From NCBI GenBank assembly GCA_963772635.1, contig CAVYYK010000061.1:83880-147879 (forward strand): 64,000 nt of DNA, in the 5' to 3' direction. The position numbers were made by a program, and so were the translations under genes. Source of the DNA: JAUXFS01 sp963772635. Lineage in GTDB: Bacteria > Pseudomonadota > Alphaproteobacteria > Rhodospirillales > Defluviicoccaceae. Positions 54,804 through 63,999 of the stretch are shown in pieces. The notes under the pieces are model-generated. The model worked only from the letters and a program-made list of their open reading frames with translations, was not told the origin of the DNA and ran no database searches. Position 1 is the stretch's first letter, and every line of letters begins with the position of its first letter.

Positions 54804-56610
54804 TTAGGTGCCGTAAATCCGTTTGTCGCAATCCCAATGGTCGGTGTTGACCGTGTGCGGCCCGCGGCCTTTAACGGGGACCGCTTCATCACATCTCCGG
54901 ACGCTGATGGGGACGTGATATCGGTATTCGCGCGGCTGCTTGCGAACAAAAGCGGCTCTGGCCAAGTGATAACTGCGATCCTCGCTCCAGAAGTTCTTTT
55001 TCATCTCCTGCAGTTCGTCCAATCGATAACGCTGCAAGGGCTTGAGCGTTTCGTCCTGCTCCCGCGTCGCCTGCTTTTGGGCGAGCCAGGTGCCGTACCG
55101 GGGGCTCTGGGAGAGTTTTTCCGCGATGCGGGTGAATTGGTCGCGAAACTGACCGAAGGGGTTTTCACCAAGGTCATCGCGTAGGCTGACGTCATCGATC
55201 AGGCCGATCGCCTGCGCCTCGTGCACGCTGATCGGCAGACACTGTTCGGTCAATTCCATGGCTTTCACTGGTCCCACCCGCTTCGGCAACGAGTAGGTCC
55301 AGTACTCGGAGCCATAGAGGCCGCCCATGCCTTTGTAGTGGGGATTCAGCACGATCCCGTCGCGGGCCAACACCCGGTCCGCGGCTAAGGCCATCATGGC
55401 CCCGCCGGCCCCGGCACTGCCGTAGAGAGCGGCGATCGTGAGGTGATCGGTGGCGGTGAGGATGGCATGGACCAGATCGTTCATCGCATTGATGTTGCGC
55501 CAGAACTCTTCGGATGGATCCTCCGCGGCCTCGATCAGATTGAGGTGAATGCCGTTCGACCAGAAGTCGCGCCCGCCTACCAGCACGATGACTTTGGTCG
55601 GTCGCTTCCGGGCATAGAGCACGGCCTCCGCCAACCGTCGGCAATGGTCAGTGCCCATGGCTCCGTTGTAGAATCGGAAGTTGACGTACCCGACCTCGTT
55701 GTGCTCCTCGTACCAGATGTCCCGGTAGGTCTTGAACGAGGTCATGGAGTCGATCGGCAGAGGCACCTCGGGTACCTGTGTCAGCCGGTCCCCCAGCACA
55801 TCCGTCGCAGGCAGCTTGAAATAGTCCCCCTCGGCACCACCACCTCGTTTGAGATGGGATATCCATACGGCGCCATCCGCGGCCGCGCGGCAGACGGCGC
55901 CATGGCGTTTCGCAATGATTTGTCCGGGTCTGCCTACCAAGTCGCCCTCCTCATGGGCGTCAAAGAGGTAGACCGGCTCCCCACCGATCTCATCCAGTAC
56001 CCCGGGCACCCCATCGGCGGAGCGGATTTTCCGAACAATCGTCGACACAAGGTCGGAAGACCAGTCGATCCTTCGCTGCTCCGGTTTCAACAGCGGTCGA
56101 TACCGGCCACGGACGTCCGATCTCGAATAATCCAGCGGCACGGGCACGAACAAACCGTTCTCGAAACGCTGTACCGCGACCATCATGGCTTTGATCGCCG
56201 CCGAGGTGATTTCGTCCCGATATAGGCTGCTCTTGCTGCCCTCCCGCACCTTGCAGTGATAGGCCGCCCAGATCGGCCCCGAGTTCCACATGCTCTGCTG
56301 CCTGCACAACGGTTACCCCCCACTCCGATTCCTGGTTGAGAATGGCCCAGTCCAGCGAATTGCCGCCGCGGTCGCCGACAATGCCGGGGTGAAGAATCAG
56401 GCACGGATAGGTCTCCCAGAGGTCCCGCGGGATCATTTGGGCGAGCATAGGACAGAGGATGAGGTCGGGCCGGAACTGGTCGACCGCCTCCCGCATCCCT
56501 TGCGCCTTCCTGGCGGCGGCGACCCCTACGAAATGCCCGCGGGACTTTAGCTCCACGTGGGCATGCTGGGTCAGACTGTTGTAGGCACTGGAAAGTAGCA
56601 GAATACGCAT
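54804..56610 (-). CDS. hypX: Orphan HypX/HoxX-like protein: formyltransferase plus crotonase (frameshifted)
   Basis: HypX makes the CO ligand of [NiFe]-hydrogenases from formyl-tetrahydrofolate through formyl-CoA. The N-terminal formyltransferase domain (MRILLLSSAYNSLTQ, FRPDLILCPMLAQMIP, LILHPGIVGDRGGNSLDWAI) is followed by a C-terminal FTase domain (VPLDYSRSDVRGRYRP, IVRKIRSADGVPGVLDE) and a crotonase domain (VLVGGRDFWSNGIHLNLIE, YGSAGAGGAMMALAADRVL, NPHYKGMGGLYGSEYW). One extra G in GGGG at about 56288 splits the front from the rest (restores VELGPIWAAY). Full length about 600 residues with an unusual 50-residue tail ending WDCDKRIYGT. No hydrogenase gene is in the window. Start ATG 56610. 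Confidence 0.85.
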
Positions 56611-56680
56611 CAAGGCTGCTCCTCAGACTAAGCCAGGGCTACAAAACTATATTCGGCAGTTGACGGCTGCCGTTTTTAGG

Positions 56681-56854
56681 TTATGCGGTCATAGCCTCGT
56701 TTCCGTCTTGTACGTCCAAGACATTCATTGCTAACTGCGCTCGCGAGAAAGCGCTGATTGGTCCCGCATGTTCGTTGAGCACAATGTCCTTGGGGTTGTG
56801 TCTGAATAGCTCTTGATAGGTACCCATGACTTCTTCCTCCAATGCGGTTGACAT
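56681..56854 (-). CDS. Small ORF (48-57 residues) upstream of hypX
   Basis: From ATG 56827, preceded by GGAGGAAG, the minus strand reads MGTYQELFRHNPKDIVLNEH then AGPISAFSRAQLAMNVLDVQ and DGNEAMTA, stop TAA at 56681. An earlier in-frame ATG at 56854 adds MSTALEEEV. No transmembrane segment, no cysteines. The ribosome site and clean amino-acid composition suggest it is translated. It lies 70 bp before hypX, same strand. Family not recognised; it could be a hypX-linked accessory or a peptide precursor, both speculative. Confidence 0.55.
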   Translation of the reverse strand: MSTALEEEVMGTYQELFRHNPKDIVLNEHAGPISAFSRAQLAMNVLDVQDGNEAMTA

Positions 56855-56907
56855 GACTTCGCGGAACCTGGAACCGTCATCGGAATGGGGTTCCTTGCCT
56901 GAAGTGC

Positions 56908-57966
56908 CTACGCAGGTGGAATACCCATTCGATCCTCGCCCGGAGCCAATCTTTCCAGCCCTTGGGTGGACCGGAAACGTGTCCGATAGTCGTTGGGGCT
57001 GACCTTCAGCCGACGCTGGAAGGCCCGACGTAGGTGCTCTGGATTACCGAAGCCGCATTCCGTCGCGATGACGTCTACGGGCAGTTTGGTTTGTTCCAAC
57101 TGGCACCGTGCTGCCTCTAGGCGGACCAACTCCACGAATTTACCCGGCGTCATCCCGACCTCCCGCTCGAAAACTCGGGCAAAATTGCGCGGACTTATCG
57201 CCATGCGATCCGCCAATCTCTCCAGGGCCAGATTGGCGCCGGGATTGCTGATAATCCACGACTGCAGCTCCTGAAAATCCTGCCGGCTTTTCGCCGAATT
57301 CAGCAGGAATGTGCTGAACTGGGATTGCCCCCCGGGACGCTTGAGAAAAACAACCAAGGTTCGGGCAACCATCAGGGCGATGTCCCTTCCCCAATCTTCT
57401 TCAATCATCGCCAGCGCGAGATCAATGCCGGAAGTAATTCCGCCGGTGGTGTACACGCCGCCGTCACGGACAAAAATTCGGTCCGGTTCCATCAGGATGG
57501 AGGGGAATTCCTTCGCCAGCTGGCTACAGTAATACCAGTGAGTGGTCGCATGGCGACCATCGAGAACCCCGCTCGCCGCCAGCAGGAAGGCGCCCGTACA
57601 AATGGAAGCGGTTCGCCTCACACTATTTGCCGTCTGCTTCAACCAAGCCAGCAAAGCTGGATCGTTGCGCGCGGCGTCGATCTCGCCCCCGGCGACGAGT
57701 AAGGTGTCGATTTCCACGTCCACGTCGCCGAACGCCTGATCGACCATAATCCGCATACCGGATGAAGTGACAATCGGTCCTGCAGCGGGCCCCAAGATGC
57801 GAGCGGGATAGACCGGTTCCGACACCCGCCCCAGTTCCCGTAGCCAGCGATCTGCATAGTAAAACGCGTCCAGCGGACCGCAAATATCCAGAATTTCGCT
57901 GCCGTCGAACGCCAACATCGCGATGTGACGCCGTGGGCGACTATCGTGACCGTGTACGTTCAGCAT
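56908..57966 (-). CDS. GlxA-type transcriptional regulator (DJ-1/PfpI plus AraC HTH)
   Basis: 352 residues. N-terminal DJ-1/PfpI-like domain (HIAMLAFDGSEILDICGPLD, TLLVAGGEIDAARNDPALLA, RTASICTGAFLLAASGVLDG with the nucleophile-elbow Cys) and C-terminal AraC double HTH (NLALERLADRMAISPRNFAR, PVDVIATECGFGNPEHLRRA). GlxA regulators control amino acid or quaternary amine catabolism in response to small ligands. Upstream of, and in the same direction as, the small ORF and hypX, so it may control them. Confidence 0.92.
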   Translation of the reverse strand: MLNVHGHDSRPRRHIAMLAFDGSEILDICGPLDAFYYADRWLRELGRVSEPVYPARILGPAAGPIVTSSGMRIMVDQAFGDVDVEIDTLLVAGGEIDAARNDPALLAWLKQTANSVRRTASICTGAFLLAASGVLDGRHATTHWYYCSQLAKEFPSILMEPDRIFVRDGGVYTTGGITSGIDLALAMIEEDWGRDIALMVARTLVVFLKRPGGQSQFSTFLLNSAKSRQDFQELQSWIISNPGANLALERLADRMAISPRNFARVFEREVGMTPGKFVELVRLEAARCQLEQTKLPVDVIATECGFGNPEHLRRAFQRRLKVSPNDYRTRFRSTQGLERLAPGEDRMGIPPA

Positions 57967-58070
57967 TAGACCACCTCCCCTAAAGAGTGCTTTTCACTGT
58001 TTAGCCGTCCTGCCGCAATGACAAGCATCCCACCTTTTTGGACAAAACGCGTGTGATTCTGATTTCTGGT

Positions 58071-58121
58071 GCGGCGCGGCGGGTTTCCCTGTGGCGGACG
58101 GCGAACGCCGGGCGGTTTGCC
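58071..58121. repeat. 51-bp imperfect repeat, right member of the pair bracketing the HypX islet
   Basis: GGCGGACGGCGAACGCCGGG and flanks, about 80% identical to 54329-54379 and in the same orientation. It lies just beyond the GlxA gene start and before the TIR gene. Confidence 0.5.
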
Positions 58122-58180
58122 GGCGGGCGGAAAAGGGTTAAGGTTTGAGGCGAGTTGGTCGGGGGAGGCGGCGACGGGTG

Positions 58181-58594
58181 ATGACCGACGTCGAGACCTA
58201 CACTTACCGAGCGTTCCTCTCCCACAGCCATCGTGACACCCGGTGGGCGCGGCGGCTGCATCGGGCGCTGGAGAGCTTTCGCATCGGCAAGGACCTGGTC
58301 GGCCGCGAGACATTCGCGGGACCGATCCCGGAGCGGTTGCGGCCGATCTTTCGCGACCGCGACGATTTCGCTGCCGGACAATCGCTGAGCGAGCAGTCGT
58401 TGGCCGCGCTGCGGGCTTCGCGGTTCCTAATCGTCATCTGCTCGCCGGCGGCGGCGCAAAGCCGCTACGTCGACGAGGAGGTGCGGCAGTTCAAGGCGTT
58501 GGGCCGGGCGGACGGGATACAGAGACATAAGACTTATCTCAGGAGCTCGCCCGGGCTTCGGGTAGTCCGTTGCGGAAAGACAGGCCGTCGGTAG
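58181..58594 (+). pseudogene. Truncated TIR-domain protein
   Basis: ATG 58181. TIR domain: YRAFLSHSHRDTRWARRLHR (residues 8-27), RLRPIFRDRDDFAAGQSLSE, ALRASRFLIVICSPAAAQSR and YVDEEVRQFKALGRADGIQ. This is the type found in TIR-TPR/WD proteins of several hundred residues, which continue after KALGRAD with LPLI-type sequence. Here the match ends at about 58518 and a stop follows at 58594. NADase or signalling activity is unlikely without the rest, although the TIR core is nearly complete. Confidence 0.75.
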
Positions 58595-59012
58595 CCGGAT
58601 TCCCGGGTCCGGAACCCGGCCCCGGGATCATTACCCTTTGTTGCCAAATGGCGGTCGGGACCGAGGTAAACATCGGACGGGTTTTGGGAACCCGCGACGT
58701 CATCCACCGCCCCCAAACCCAGCCCGACGCGCAGGTAGGGGAACTCGATTTGTGAGATGCATATCATGTCCCCGGAACTCATGCAGGCCGTCGCCGGGTG
58801 GCGCACGTTGTGAGCCGAGGAGGCCATGTGCAGCGCTCATGGCACACAAGAGATATTTGCAGTCGACGCTAAAAAATCCCTGTATTAAACTATGCTAATA
58901 TAATGTTGTTGATCGCTTGCTTTTCGCGAGAAAGCGTATTCCGGCTCTCTCGGTCGCGGGCAGTACTTGGTCCCAGTTTCATCGATACGCTTGCATGAAG
59001 GAGGAGAAACAC
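58595..59012. other. Gene-free interval after the TIR fragment
   Basis: About 420 bp. It should contain the lost body of the TIR gene, but nothing aligns. Short open frames on both strands show no family. AT content rises just before the next gene. Confidence 0.4.
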
Positions 59013-59399
59013 ATGCCTAGACATCTGGTCATCACAACCGCATTTGCGCTCGCCCTACTCATGCCCGCCGTTTCCACCGCGCAGCCGGCCACGACCGACG
59101 GACCGCCGGTCTACGGCAGCCAGATGATGACCGAACAGGAGCGGCTGGAATATCGGCAGCGCATGCGCAACGCCACTTCCGACGAAGAGCGGCAGCAAAT
59201 TCGTGCCGACCATCACCAACTCATGCAGGAGCGGGCCCGGCAACAGGGCGTGACGCTACCCGAAGTACCGCCGGACCGGGGCATGGGCGCGGGCCAGGGG
59301 ATGGGAATGGGTCGAGGAATGGGACCGGGCCAAGGCATGGGAATGGGCGGCGGTCAGGGGATGGGTCCCAAGGGCGGAGGCCGTGGCGCCGGCAACTGA
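59013..59399 (+). CDS. Exported protein with GMG-rich tail
   Basis: 128 residues. Signal peptide (MPRHLVITTAFALALLMPAVSTA), then a conserved-looking acidic/basic helix (MMTEQERLEYRQRMRNATSD, EERQQIRADHHQLMQERARQ) and a Gly/Met repeat tail (GMGAGQGMGMGRGMG and so on). The helix pattern is common in small periplasmic proteins of alphaproteobacteria. Function unknown; Met-rich tails may bind metals such as copper, which is only a guess. ATG 59013 follows AAGGAGGAGAAA; an ATG six codons earlier at 58995 is possible. Confidence 0.78.
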   Translation: MPRHLVITTAFALALLMPAVSTAQPATTDGPPVYGSQMMTEQERLEYRQRMRNATSDEERQQIRADHHQLMQERARQQGVTLPEVPPDRGMGAGQGMGMGRGMGPGQGMGMGGGQGMGPKGGGRGAGN

Positions 59400-59493
59400 G
59401 ATCGTCAGTCCTGACCTGCTTGGAGCCACACCATCAGGCGCAATTCCTGCCACGTCGTCGGACTGGGCGATGACGTTGAGCACGTGCCTCGTC

Positions 59494-59603
59494 GTCATCG
59501 CGAGGCGCGTAGCGCCGTGGCGATCCAGACCCTTCCGCCCCAGGTAGCATCGGCGCCAACGGCGGCACTGGATTACTTCGTCGCTGCCGCTTCTCGCAAT
59601 GAC
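59494..59603. repeat. REP/BIME-like inverted-repeat element
   Basis: GTCATCGCGAGGCGCGTAGC at 59494 faces GCTTCTCGCAATGAC ending at 59603, with CGATCCAG and CTGGATTACTTCGTCGC between them. Such GTCAT(T/C)GCGAGG...CAATGAC palindromic units are widespread intergenic repeats in proteobacteria. It lies between convergent genes. Confidence 0.75.
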
Positions 59604-59630
59604 GGGGTGGGCGGTGGACGGCCGCGCGGA

Positions 59631-61295
59631 TCAATCGAGCCGGCATTTGTCCAGATCCTTGGTCGGTCGCGGGATGGGGGCGCCGGTTTGCCAGTATCGG
59701 GTTTCGGTCCAGCCGGCCGGATCGGACAGGGTGTCCACCGCCCGGCGCCAGACGACGAAGCCGTGGCGCGAGTCGGCGATGACATTGGCCTTGTAGGTCT
59801 TTCCCGAGGGCGACTTCGGCGCGGTGATCTCCGTCCGGCACCAGTCGGGGGTGATCGAGGCGTGATCCGGCTTGGTTCCGCCGTGGCCGACGATCTGGGT
59901 CTGCGGCCAGGTCCAGGTGACCGAAACGGTGTCGGGCGATTGCGGGTCCGAAACACGGATCCGCTGATAGAAGTGCTGGTGACCGGAGAACAGCGTCGAC
60001 GGCACGCATCCGGGTGCCCCCGGGCCGCGGTCCTCGCACGGCGGCGTGTCGCCGAACGCGTCGGAGACGGCTTGCAACACCTGTTCGTTGCGGCCCCCGC
60101 ATTGCCCGCCGCAGTAGCTCTGATAGGTGATCGCCGGGATATGGCTGACCCAGTGGGTGGATTGGACGTAGGCCGCGTGGCCGTCCCTGGTCACGGCGGC
60201 GGCATCCTTGAAAAGGTCCGCCAGGTTTCGGCCCTTGTCAGCCGTGCCGTAGGGATTCGAATCGTCGATCATCACCACGCGGTGCCGCGTTCGCGGGTCG
60301 TTTCCGCCGTCGGGCCCGACGTCGAAGTATGTGGTCGGCACCAGGTTGTTGCAGGGTTGCGGCGGCCAGTCGACGTCGCCGAACAGGTAGGTCCAGCCTT
60401 TGCCGTACCAGTGTTGGCCGGCGTCCGGACACGTCTCGTGATTGCCGCGTGACAGCGCCCAGGGTGCGATGGCGAGCGCCGGCTGGGCAGGGGTCAGGAA
60501 ATCCTGCAGCCAATATCCCAAGGTGTCCTTGGAATGACCCTGATTGCCGGAACCCGAGCCCTTGGCGGGATCGATCTCGTAGTCTTCCCAGAAATAGCGG
60601 TAATCACCCACATGCACGAAGAAATCCGGCCGCGCCATGCTGCCGTCGTCGAGCTTCACCTCGACCGCGCTGTCCATCAGATCGGCAAAGGGCCAATCGG
60701 TGGAACAGTCCTGTGACATCCGACCCGGGGCGCCGATCGGCGTTCCGCGGCAACCGGTATCACCGAGGGTGACCATGACGATCTGGTCGACCCGGCCGTT
60801 GCGTCGGCCGATGCCGGCGCCGCCGGCGACGATGGTTCGAACGGTTTTTCCGGTGGGCGACCAGATGGGGACCGGCTTGAAGGCCTCGCCCTTTTCGGAG
60901 ACCGCGGCCTCGAACCAGTCGGTCTTCATCGGCAACCGGCAGAGAGCCATCGGAAAGTCGGTCTTGCTGACCTCGAAACCGCCGATATCGTGCGTTCGCT
61001 CTTCGGCGGGCGTCCGGGTTCGGCTCCATGGGCCGGCCGCCGACAGCCGATACCAGACGTCGTATTCGCCGCAAGACCGTGAATCGCCCGCCAGGATGAA
61101 ACGCAGTTCGACCCGCGGCGGTTGGAACGCGTCCGCCGGCCGCTCACCCGCGGGGGTTCCGATAATCTGACTCCAGATGGCGGCGATGCCCGCGGCGGGC
61201 GGCATTGCCGGTGCAGGCGGCGACTGCTGGGCGGCGCGGACCGCGGTCGCGGCAAGAAGCGGCATCAGCGCGACGATGACACGCCGAATGATCAT
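59631..61295 (-). CDS. Exported metallophosphoesterase
   Basis: 554 residues. Signal peptide (MIIRRVIVALMPLLAATAVRA), then a calcineurin-like phosphoesterase domain: VMVTLGDTGCRG (about residue 170), FFVHVGDYRYFWEDYEIDPA, LSRGNHETCP, VQSTHWVSHIP and FSGHQHFYQRIRV, the metal-ligand motif series. Secreted or periplasmic; similar to purple-acid-like or PhoD-like enzymes in layout, substrate unknown. ATG 61295 is in frame with an open stretch up to 61550 but has the only good signal peptide. Follows the small membrane protein by 20 bp. Confidence 0.87.
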   Translation of the reverse strand: MIIRRVIVALMPLLAATAVRAAQQSPPAPAMPPAAGIAAIWSQIIGTPAGERPADAFQPPRVELRFILAGDSRSCGEYDVWYRLSAAGPWSRTRTPAEERTHDIGGFEVSKTDFPMALCRLPMKTDWFEAAVSEKGEAFKPVPIWSPTGKTVRTIVAGGAGIGRRNGRVDQIVMVTLGDTGCRGTPIGAPGRMSQDCSTDWPFADLMDSAVEVKLDDGSMARPDFFVHVGDYRYFWEDYEIDPAKGSGSGNQGHSKDTLGYWLQDFLTPAQPALAIAPWALSRGNHETCPDAGQHWYGKGWTYLFGDVDWPPQPCNNLVPTTYFDVGPDGGNDPRTRHRVVMIDDSNPYGTADKGRNLADLFKDAAAVTRDGHAAYVQSTHWVSHIPAITYQSYCGGQCGGRNEQVLQAVSDAFGDTPPCEDRGPGAPGCVPSTLFSGHQHFYQRIRVSDPQSPDTVSVTWTWPQTQIVGHGGTKPDHASITPDWCRTEITAPKSPSGKTYKANVIADSRHGFVVWRRAVDTLSDPAGWTETRYWQTGAPIPRPTKDLDKCRLD

Positions 61296-61315
61296 GATGC
61301 GGCCGGCACCGGAGA

Positions 61316-61480
61316 TCAGCCGCGCGCTCTGTCGGGAACGGACACCTGCGAGGACCGCTTTTTCCGCAAAATGCGCTGGAGGTAGATCAAAAGTACGGAG
61401 GGCGCGACGATCACCGCGACAATCACCAGAGGTGAACATATCCACAGCAATATCACGATCAATATGTCTGTCTGCATCAT
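61316..61480 (-). CDS. Small membrane protein (54 residues)
   Basis: ATG 61480 (or 61477) reads MMQTDILIVILLWICSPLVI then VAVIVAPSVLLIYLQRILRK and KRSSQVSVPDRARG, stop TGA at 61316. One long hydrophobic helix with a positively charged cytoplasmic tail. GGGAAGG lies just ahead of the start. It lies 20 bp upstream of the metallophosphoesterase gene, same strand, and is probably co-transcribed with it. No named family recognised. Confidence 0.65.
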   Translation of the reverse strand: MMQTDILIVILLWICSPLVIVAVIVAPSVLLIYLQRILRKKRSSQVSVPDRARG

Positions 61481-61562
61481 GCCTTCCCACACTCACTCGG
61501 CACAGGCGCGAACACGTCACTTGCTTTCGAGCGTGTGTCCGACCGCTCAACGGAAATCCCCT

Positions 61563-62030
61563 TCAGTCCCTCCGCTCGTCGGTCTCGCGGAGTGATCCCC
61601 GGCAAAAGGCGTAAACATCACGCCGCAACGTTCTCGCGCAGGCGGCAATCATCGGGTTGGCGGTTTCTTTCGCCGCGGCATGCTCAATGAAGTTGATGCG
61701 CGCGTGCATGTCGCTGACCGACCGTGGTTCGGCCGTCGCGATCACCTCTTCCAGGGCGGCGACGACCAGGGTCTTCGTCTCGGCGGCGATCCGGTCGTCG
61801 TCCGGGGGGGTGTCCGACGTTTGGACGAGATAGCGCAACAGCGCGAACGCCTCGGAGGCCGTGCTCGGAGCGCTCGTGGATTTCGCGGTATCCTTGATCA
61901 GCGATTCGAAATCCTGGTCTTGAAGATGGGCCGCGGTGGTCTGCCGGGCGTAGCGAGATTCGAGGATGGGCCGGCAGGCGTCCTCCATCTCACGCCATGG
62001 CCGTTCCAGTCCATCATCAGGTGCGGACAT
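61563..62030 (-). CDS. Hypothetical protein, first gene of the metallophosphoesterase operon
   Basis: 155 residues, mostly helical, no signal peptide or transmembrane segment. Visible stretches: RPWREMEDACRPILESRYAR, DFESLIKDTAKSTSAPSTAS and ALLRYLVQTSDTPPDDD. Start ATG 62030 has a strong GAGGAGGCAAGGA ahead. Family not recognised. It precedes the small membrane protein by 82 bp in the same direction. Confidence 0.7.
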   Translation of the reverse strand: MSAPDDGLERPWREMEDACRPILESRYARQTTAAHLQDQDFESLIKDTAKSTSAPSTASEAFALLRYLVQTSDTPPDDDRIAAETKTLVVAALEEVIATAEPRSVSDMHARINFIEHAAAKETANPMIAACARTLRRDVYAFCRGSLRETDERRD

Positions 62031-62213
62031 GTCCTTGCCTCCTCAGATAGGGCGTCGCAGAGCGGCGCTGCCCCCACAGCGATTCCCACGGCGCTTGCGA
62101 CACGCCGTGATTTGTATCCCGAAAGTCCTGGGCACCCACAAACGGGTTATAAACAGTCGACTCAATAGAAGAGTTTTTCCAGGACCACTTTGAGAGAATT
62201 TATCAGAACCAAT

Positions 62214-63671
62214 TCACGCGGTTGTATTGATGACCTCGGCGAGCCGGCGAACGGCAGGTGCAATGTCAGGTTCCGGGACGGCGGCGAAACCCAGATGCAG
62301 CGCGTTGAGCGGCGCGCGGGCCGCGTAGTAGATGGACATCGGACGGATCATGAGATCGCGCCGGGCCGCCTGATCCGAGACGACTTCGGCGGATATGTCC
62401 GTCGGCAGGTCGGCGATCAGCTGGAGACCGCCCTCGGGATGGCGAACCGAGAGCCGATGGCCCAACGTCTCGGTCAGGCTCTGCTCCAATGTGTCGCGGC
62501 GCGCCCGATAGACCTTGCGCATGGTCTGGATATGGCGCGTGTAGTATCCCTCCTTGATGAAATCGGCCAGCGCCGCCTGGATGTGCAAGGCGGGCTCGAT
62601 CCCCAGGTAGATGGCGTTGTCGACGAACCGCTGTTCCAGGTTTTCCGGGACGACGAGATAGGCACAGCGGATCGACGGCGCCAGCGTCTTCGCGAACGTA
62701 CCGATAAAGATCACCCGTTCGCTGCCCGACTCCGCCGCGAGCGGGCGGCTTGGCGGGCCGTCGAATCGAAATTCGCTGTCGTAGTCGTCTTCGAGGATCC
62801 AGGCCTGTCGTCGGCGTGCCCAGGCCAAAAGCTTCTTCCGACGGCCGGGACTCATGGTCACGCCGGTGGGCCAATGGTGACACGGTGTAGCATAGACGAG
62901 ACGTGCGTCGGCCGCCCGGCTTGCCAAGTCGTCCACCCGCAAGCCGCTGTCGTCGACCGCGACCGGCACGATCCGCAGTCCCGAGAGTTCGAGGCTGCCG
63001 CGGGCCCAACGATATCCGGGATCTCCCCAGACGCCGGTCTCGCCCGGCGTCGTCAGAACGGAACAGGCGAGGGAAATGGCCGCCCTGACGCCCGCGACCA
63101 CGATGACCCGCGAGGGGGAGCATTGCACACCGCGAGACGTCACCAGGTAACGGGCAATCATCTCCCGCAAGGGCCCGTAGCCGCCGCGATATCCGTAATC
63201 CAGAATGTCATGGTCGCCGCGAAGTCCGTGACGCCGCAGCAACTGGGACCAGACTCGCCGGGGAAAAAGATCCAGGGCCGGCGCCCCTGTTCGGAACGCC
63301 ATGGGGCTGAGATTGTGCGGCAGCCATGCAGGATCCACGGATTCGCGCGTACGGTTTTCAGGGACGTCGAGGACCGTCGCGTTCGGCTTCGTGGCACCGC
63401 CGTCGGGCAGTCGGTTTGACACCCGGGTTCCCGATCCGGTGATCGCCTCCAGGAGGCCATCGGCGGCAAGCAACTCGTAGGCGGTGAGCACGGTCAGGCG
63501 CGAGACGCCGATATCGCTGGCCAGACTCCGTGAAGCCGGGAGGTATGTACCCGGCGCGAGCCTTCCTTGGTGAACGGCGTCTTCGATCTGTCGCGAGATC
63601 TGCCGGTACAACGGTTCCGACAAACTCGGATCAATCGAGATCCAATCTGGTAGTATGCGCTGCCGAGCCAT
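62214..63671 (-). CDS. MocR/PdxR-type regulator (GntR HTH plus aminotransferase fold)
   Basis: 485 residues. N-terminal winged helix of the GntR type (SEPLYRQISRQIEDAVHQGR, LASDIGVSRLTVLTAYELLA) joined to a fold I aminotransferase-like domain: TPGETGVWGDPGYRWAR, ARQAWILEDDYDSEFRFDG, VIFIGTFAKTLAPSIRCAYL with the PLP Lys. Such proteins regulate PLP, GABA or taurine genes. No obvious target gene beside it. ATG 63671 is the first start; no strong ribosome site noted. Confidence 0.9.
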   Translation of the reverse strand: MARQRILPDWISIDPSLSEPLYRQISRQIEDAVHQGRLAPGTYLPASRSLASDIGVSRLTVLTAYELLAADGLLEAITGSGTRVSNRLPDGGATKPNATVLDVPENRTRESVDPAWLPHNLSPMAFRTGAPALDLFPRRVWSQLLRRHGLRGDHDILDYGYRGGYGPLREMIARYLVTSRGVQCSPSRVIVVAGVRAAISLACSVLTTPGETGVWGDPGYRWARGSLELSGLRIVPVAVDDSGLRVDDLASRAADARLVYATPCHHWPTGVTMSPGRRKKLLAWARRRQAWILEDDYDSEFRFDGPPSRPLAAESGSERVIFIGTFAKTLAPSIRCAYLVVPENLEQRFVDNAIYLGIEPALHIQAALADFIKEGYYTRHIQTMRKVYRARRDTLEQSLTETLGHRLSVRHPEGGLQLIADLPTDISAEVVSDQAARRDLMIRPMSIYYAARAPLNALHLGFAAVPEPDIAPAVRRLAEVINTTA

Positions 63672-63801
63672 TGAATCGACGATTCCCCCCCGGATCGGTC
63701 CAGAACAGCTTCCGCGAGGTTAAGCCTAGTCGAAGGGCACCACAAGGGCCGCGGGGTCTTGCATCACGAATTCGCTGCCATTCGGGCCGCCGGCCGCGCC
63801 G

Positions 63802-63999
63802 CTACCCCGGGATCCGGAAGATGTGGACCGATTGGTCCTTGCGCTTGGCGGCCTTGGGCGGGTCACTCTTCTTGCGTTTGTCGGAGACGGCGGCGATTTT
63901 GTCGGGGGAGAGCCAGGCGACGCCTTCGATGTTGAAGTAGGCGCGATGGCCATTGTCGTCGGCGGGGAACCGGAAGACCGTGCCCTCGTCGACGAACGC
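63802..63999 (-). CDS. C-terminal part of an unrecognised protein, 5' end beyond window
   Basis: 66 codons at the right edge, minus strand, ending RKDQSVHIFRIPG and TAG at 63802-63804. Visible: VFRFPADDNGHRAYFNIEG, VAWLSPDKIAAVSDKRKKSD. The pattern (GVxWLS, AAVSDKRKK) is that of beta-propeller-like phytase/SdiA-regulated or DUF3616-type proteins, but only the end is available, so no firm call. Confidence 0.55.
   Translation of the reverse strand, partial: AFVDEGTVFRFPADDNGHRAYFNIEGVAWLSPDKIAAVSDKRKKSDPPKAAKRKDQSVHIFRIPG

Noticed and set aside
54804..57966. A hydrogenase maturation cluster
   Set aside because: Only hypX is present; no hypA-F or structural hydrogenase genes are in the window.
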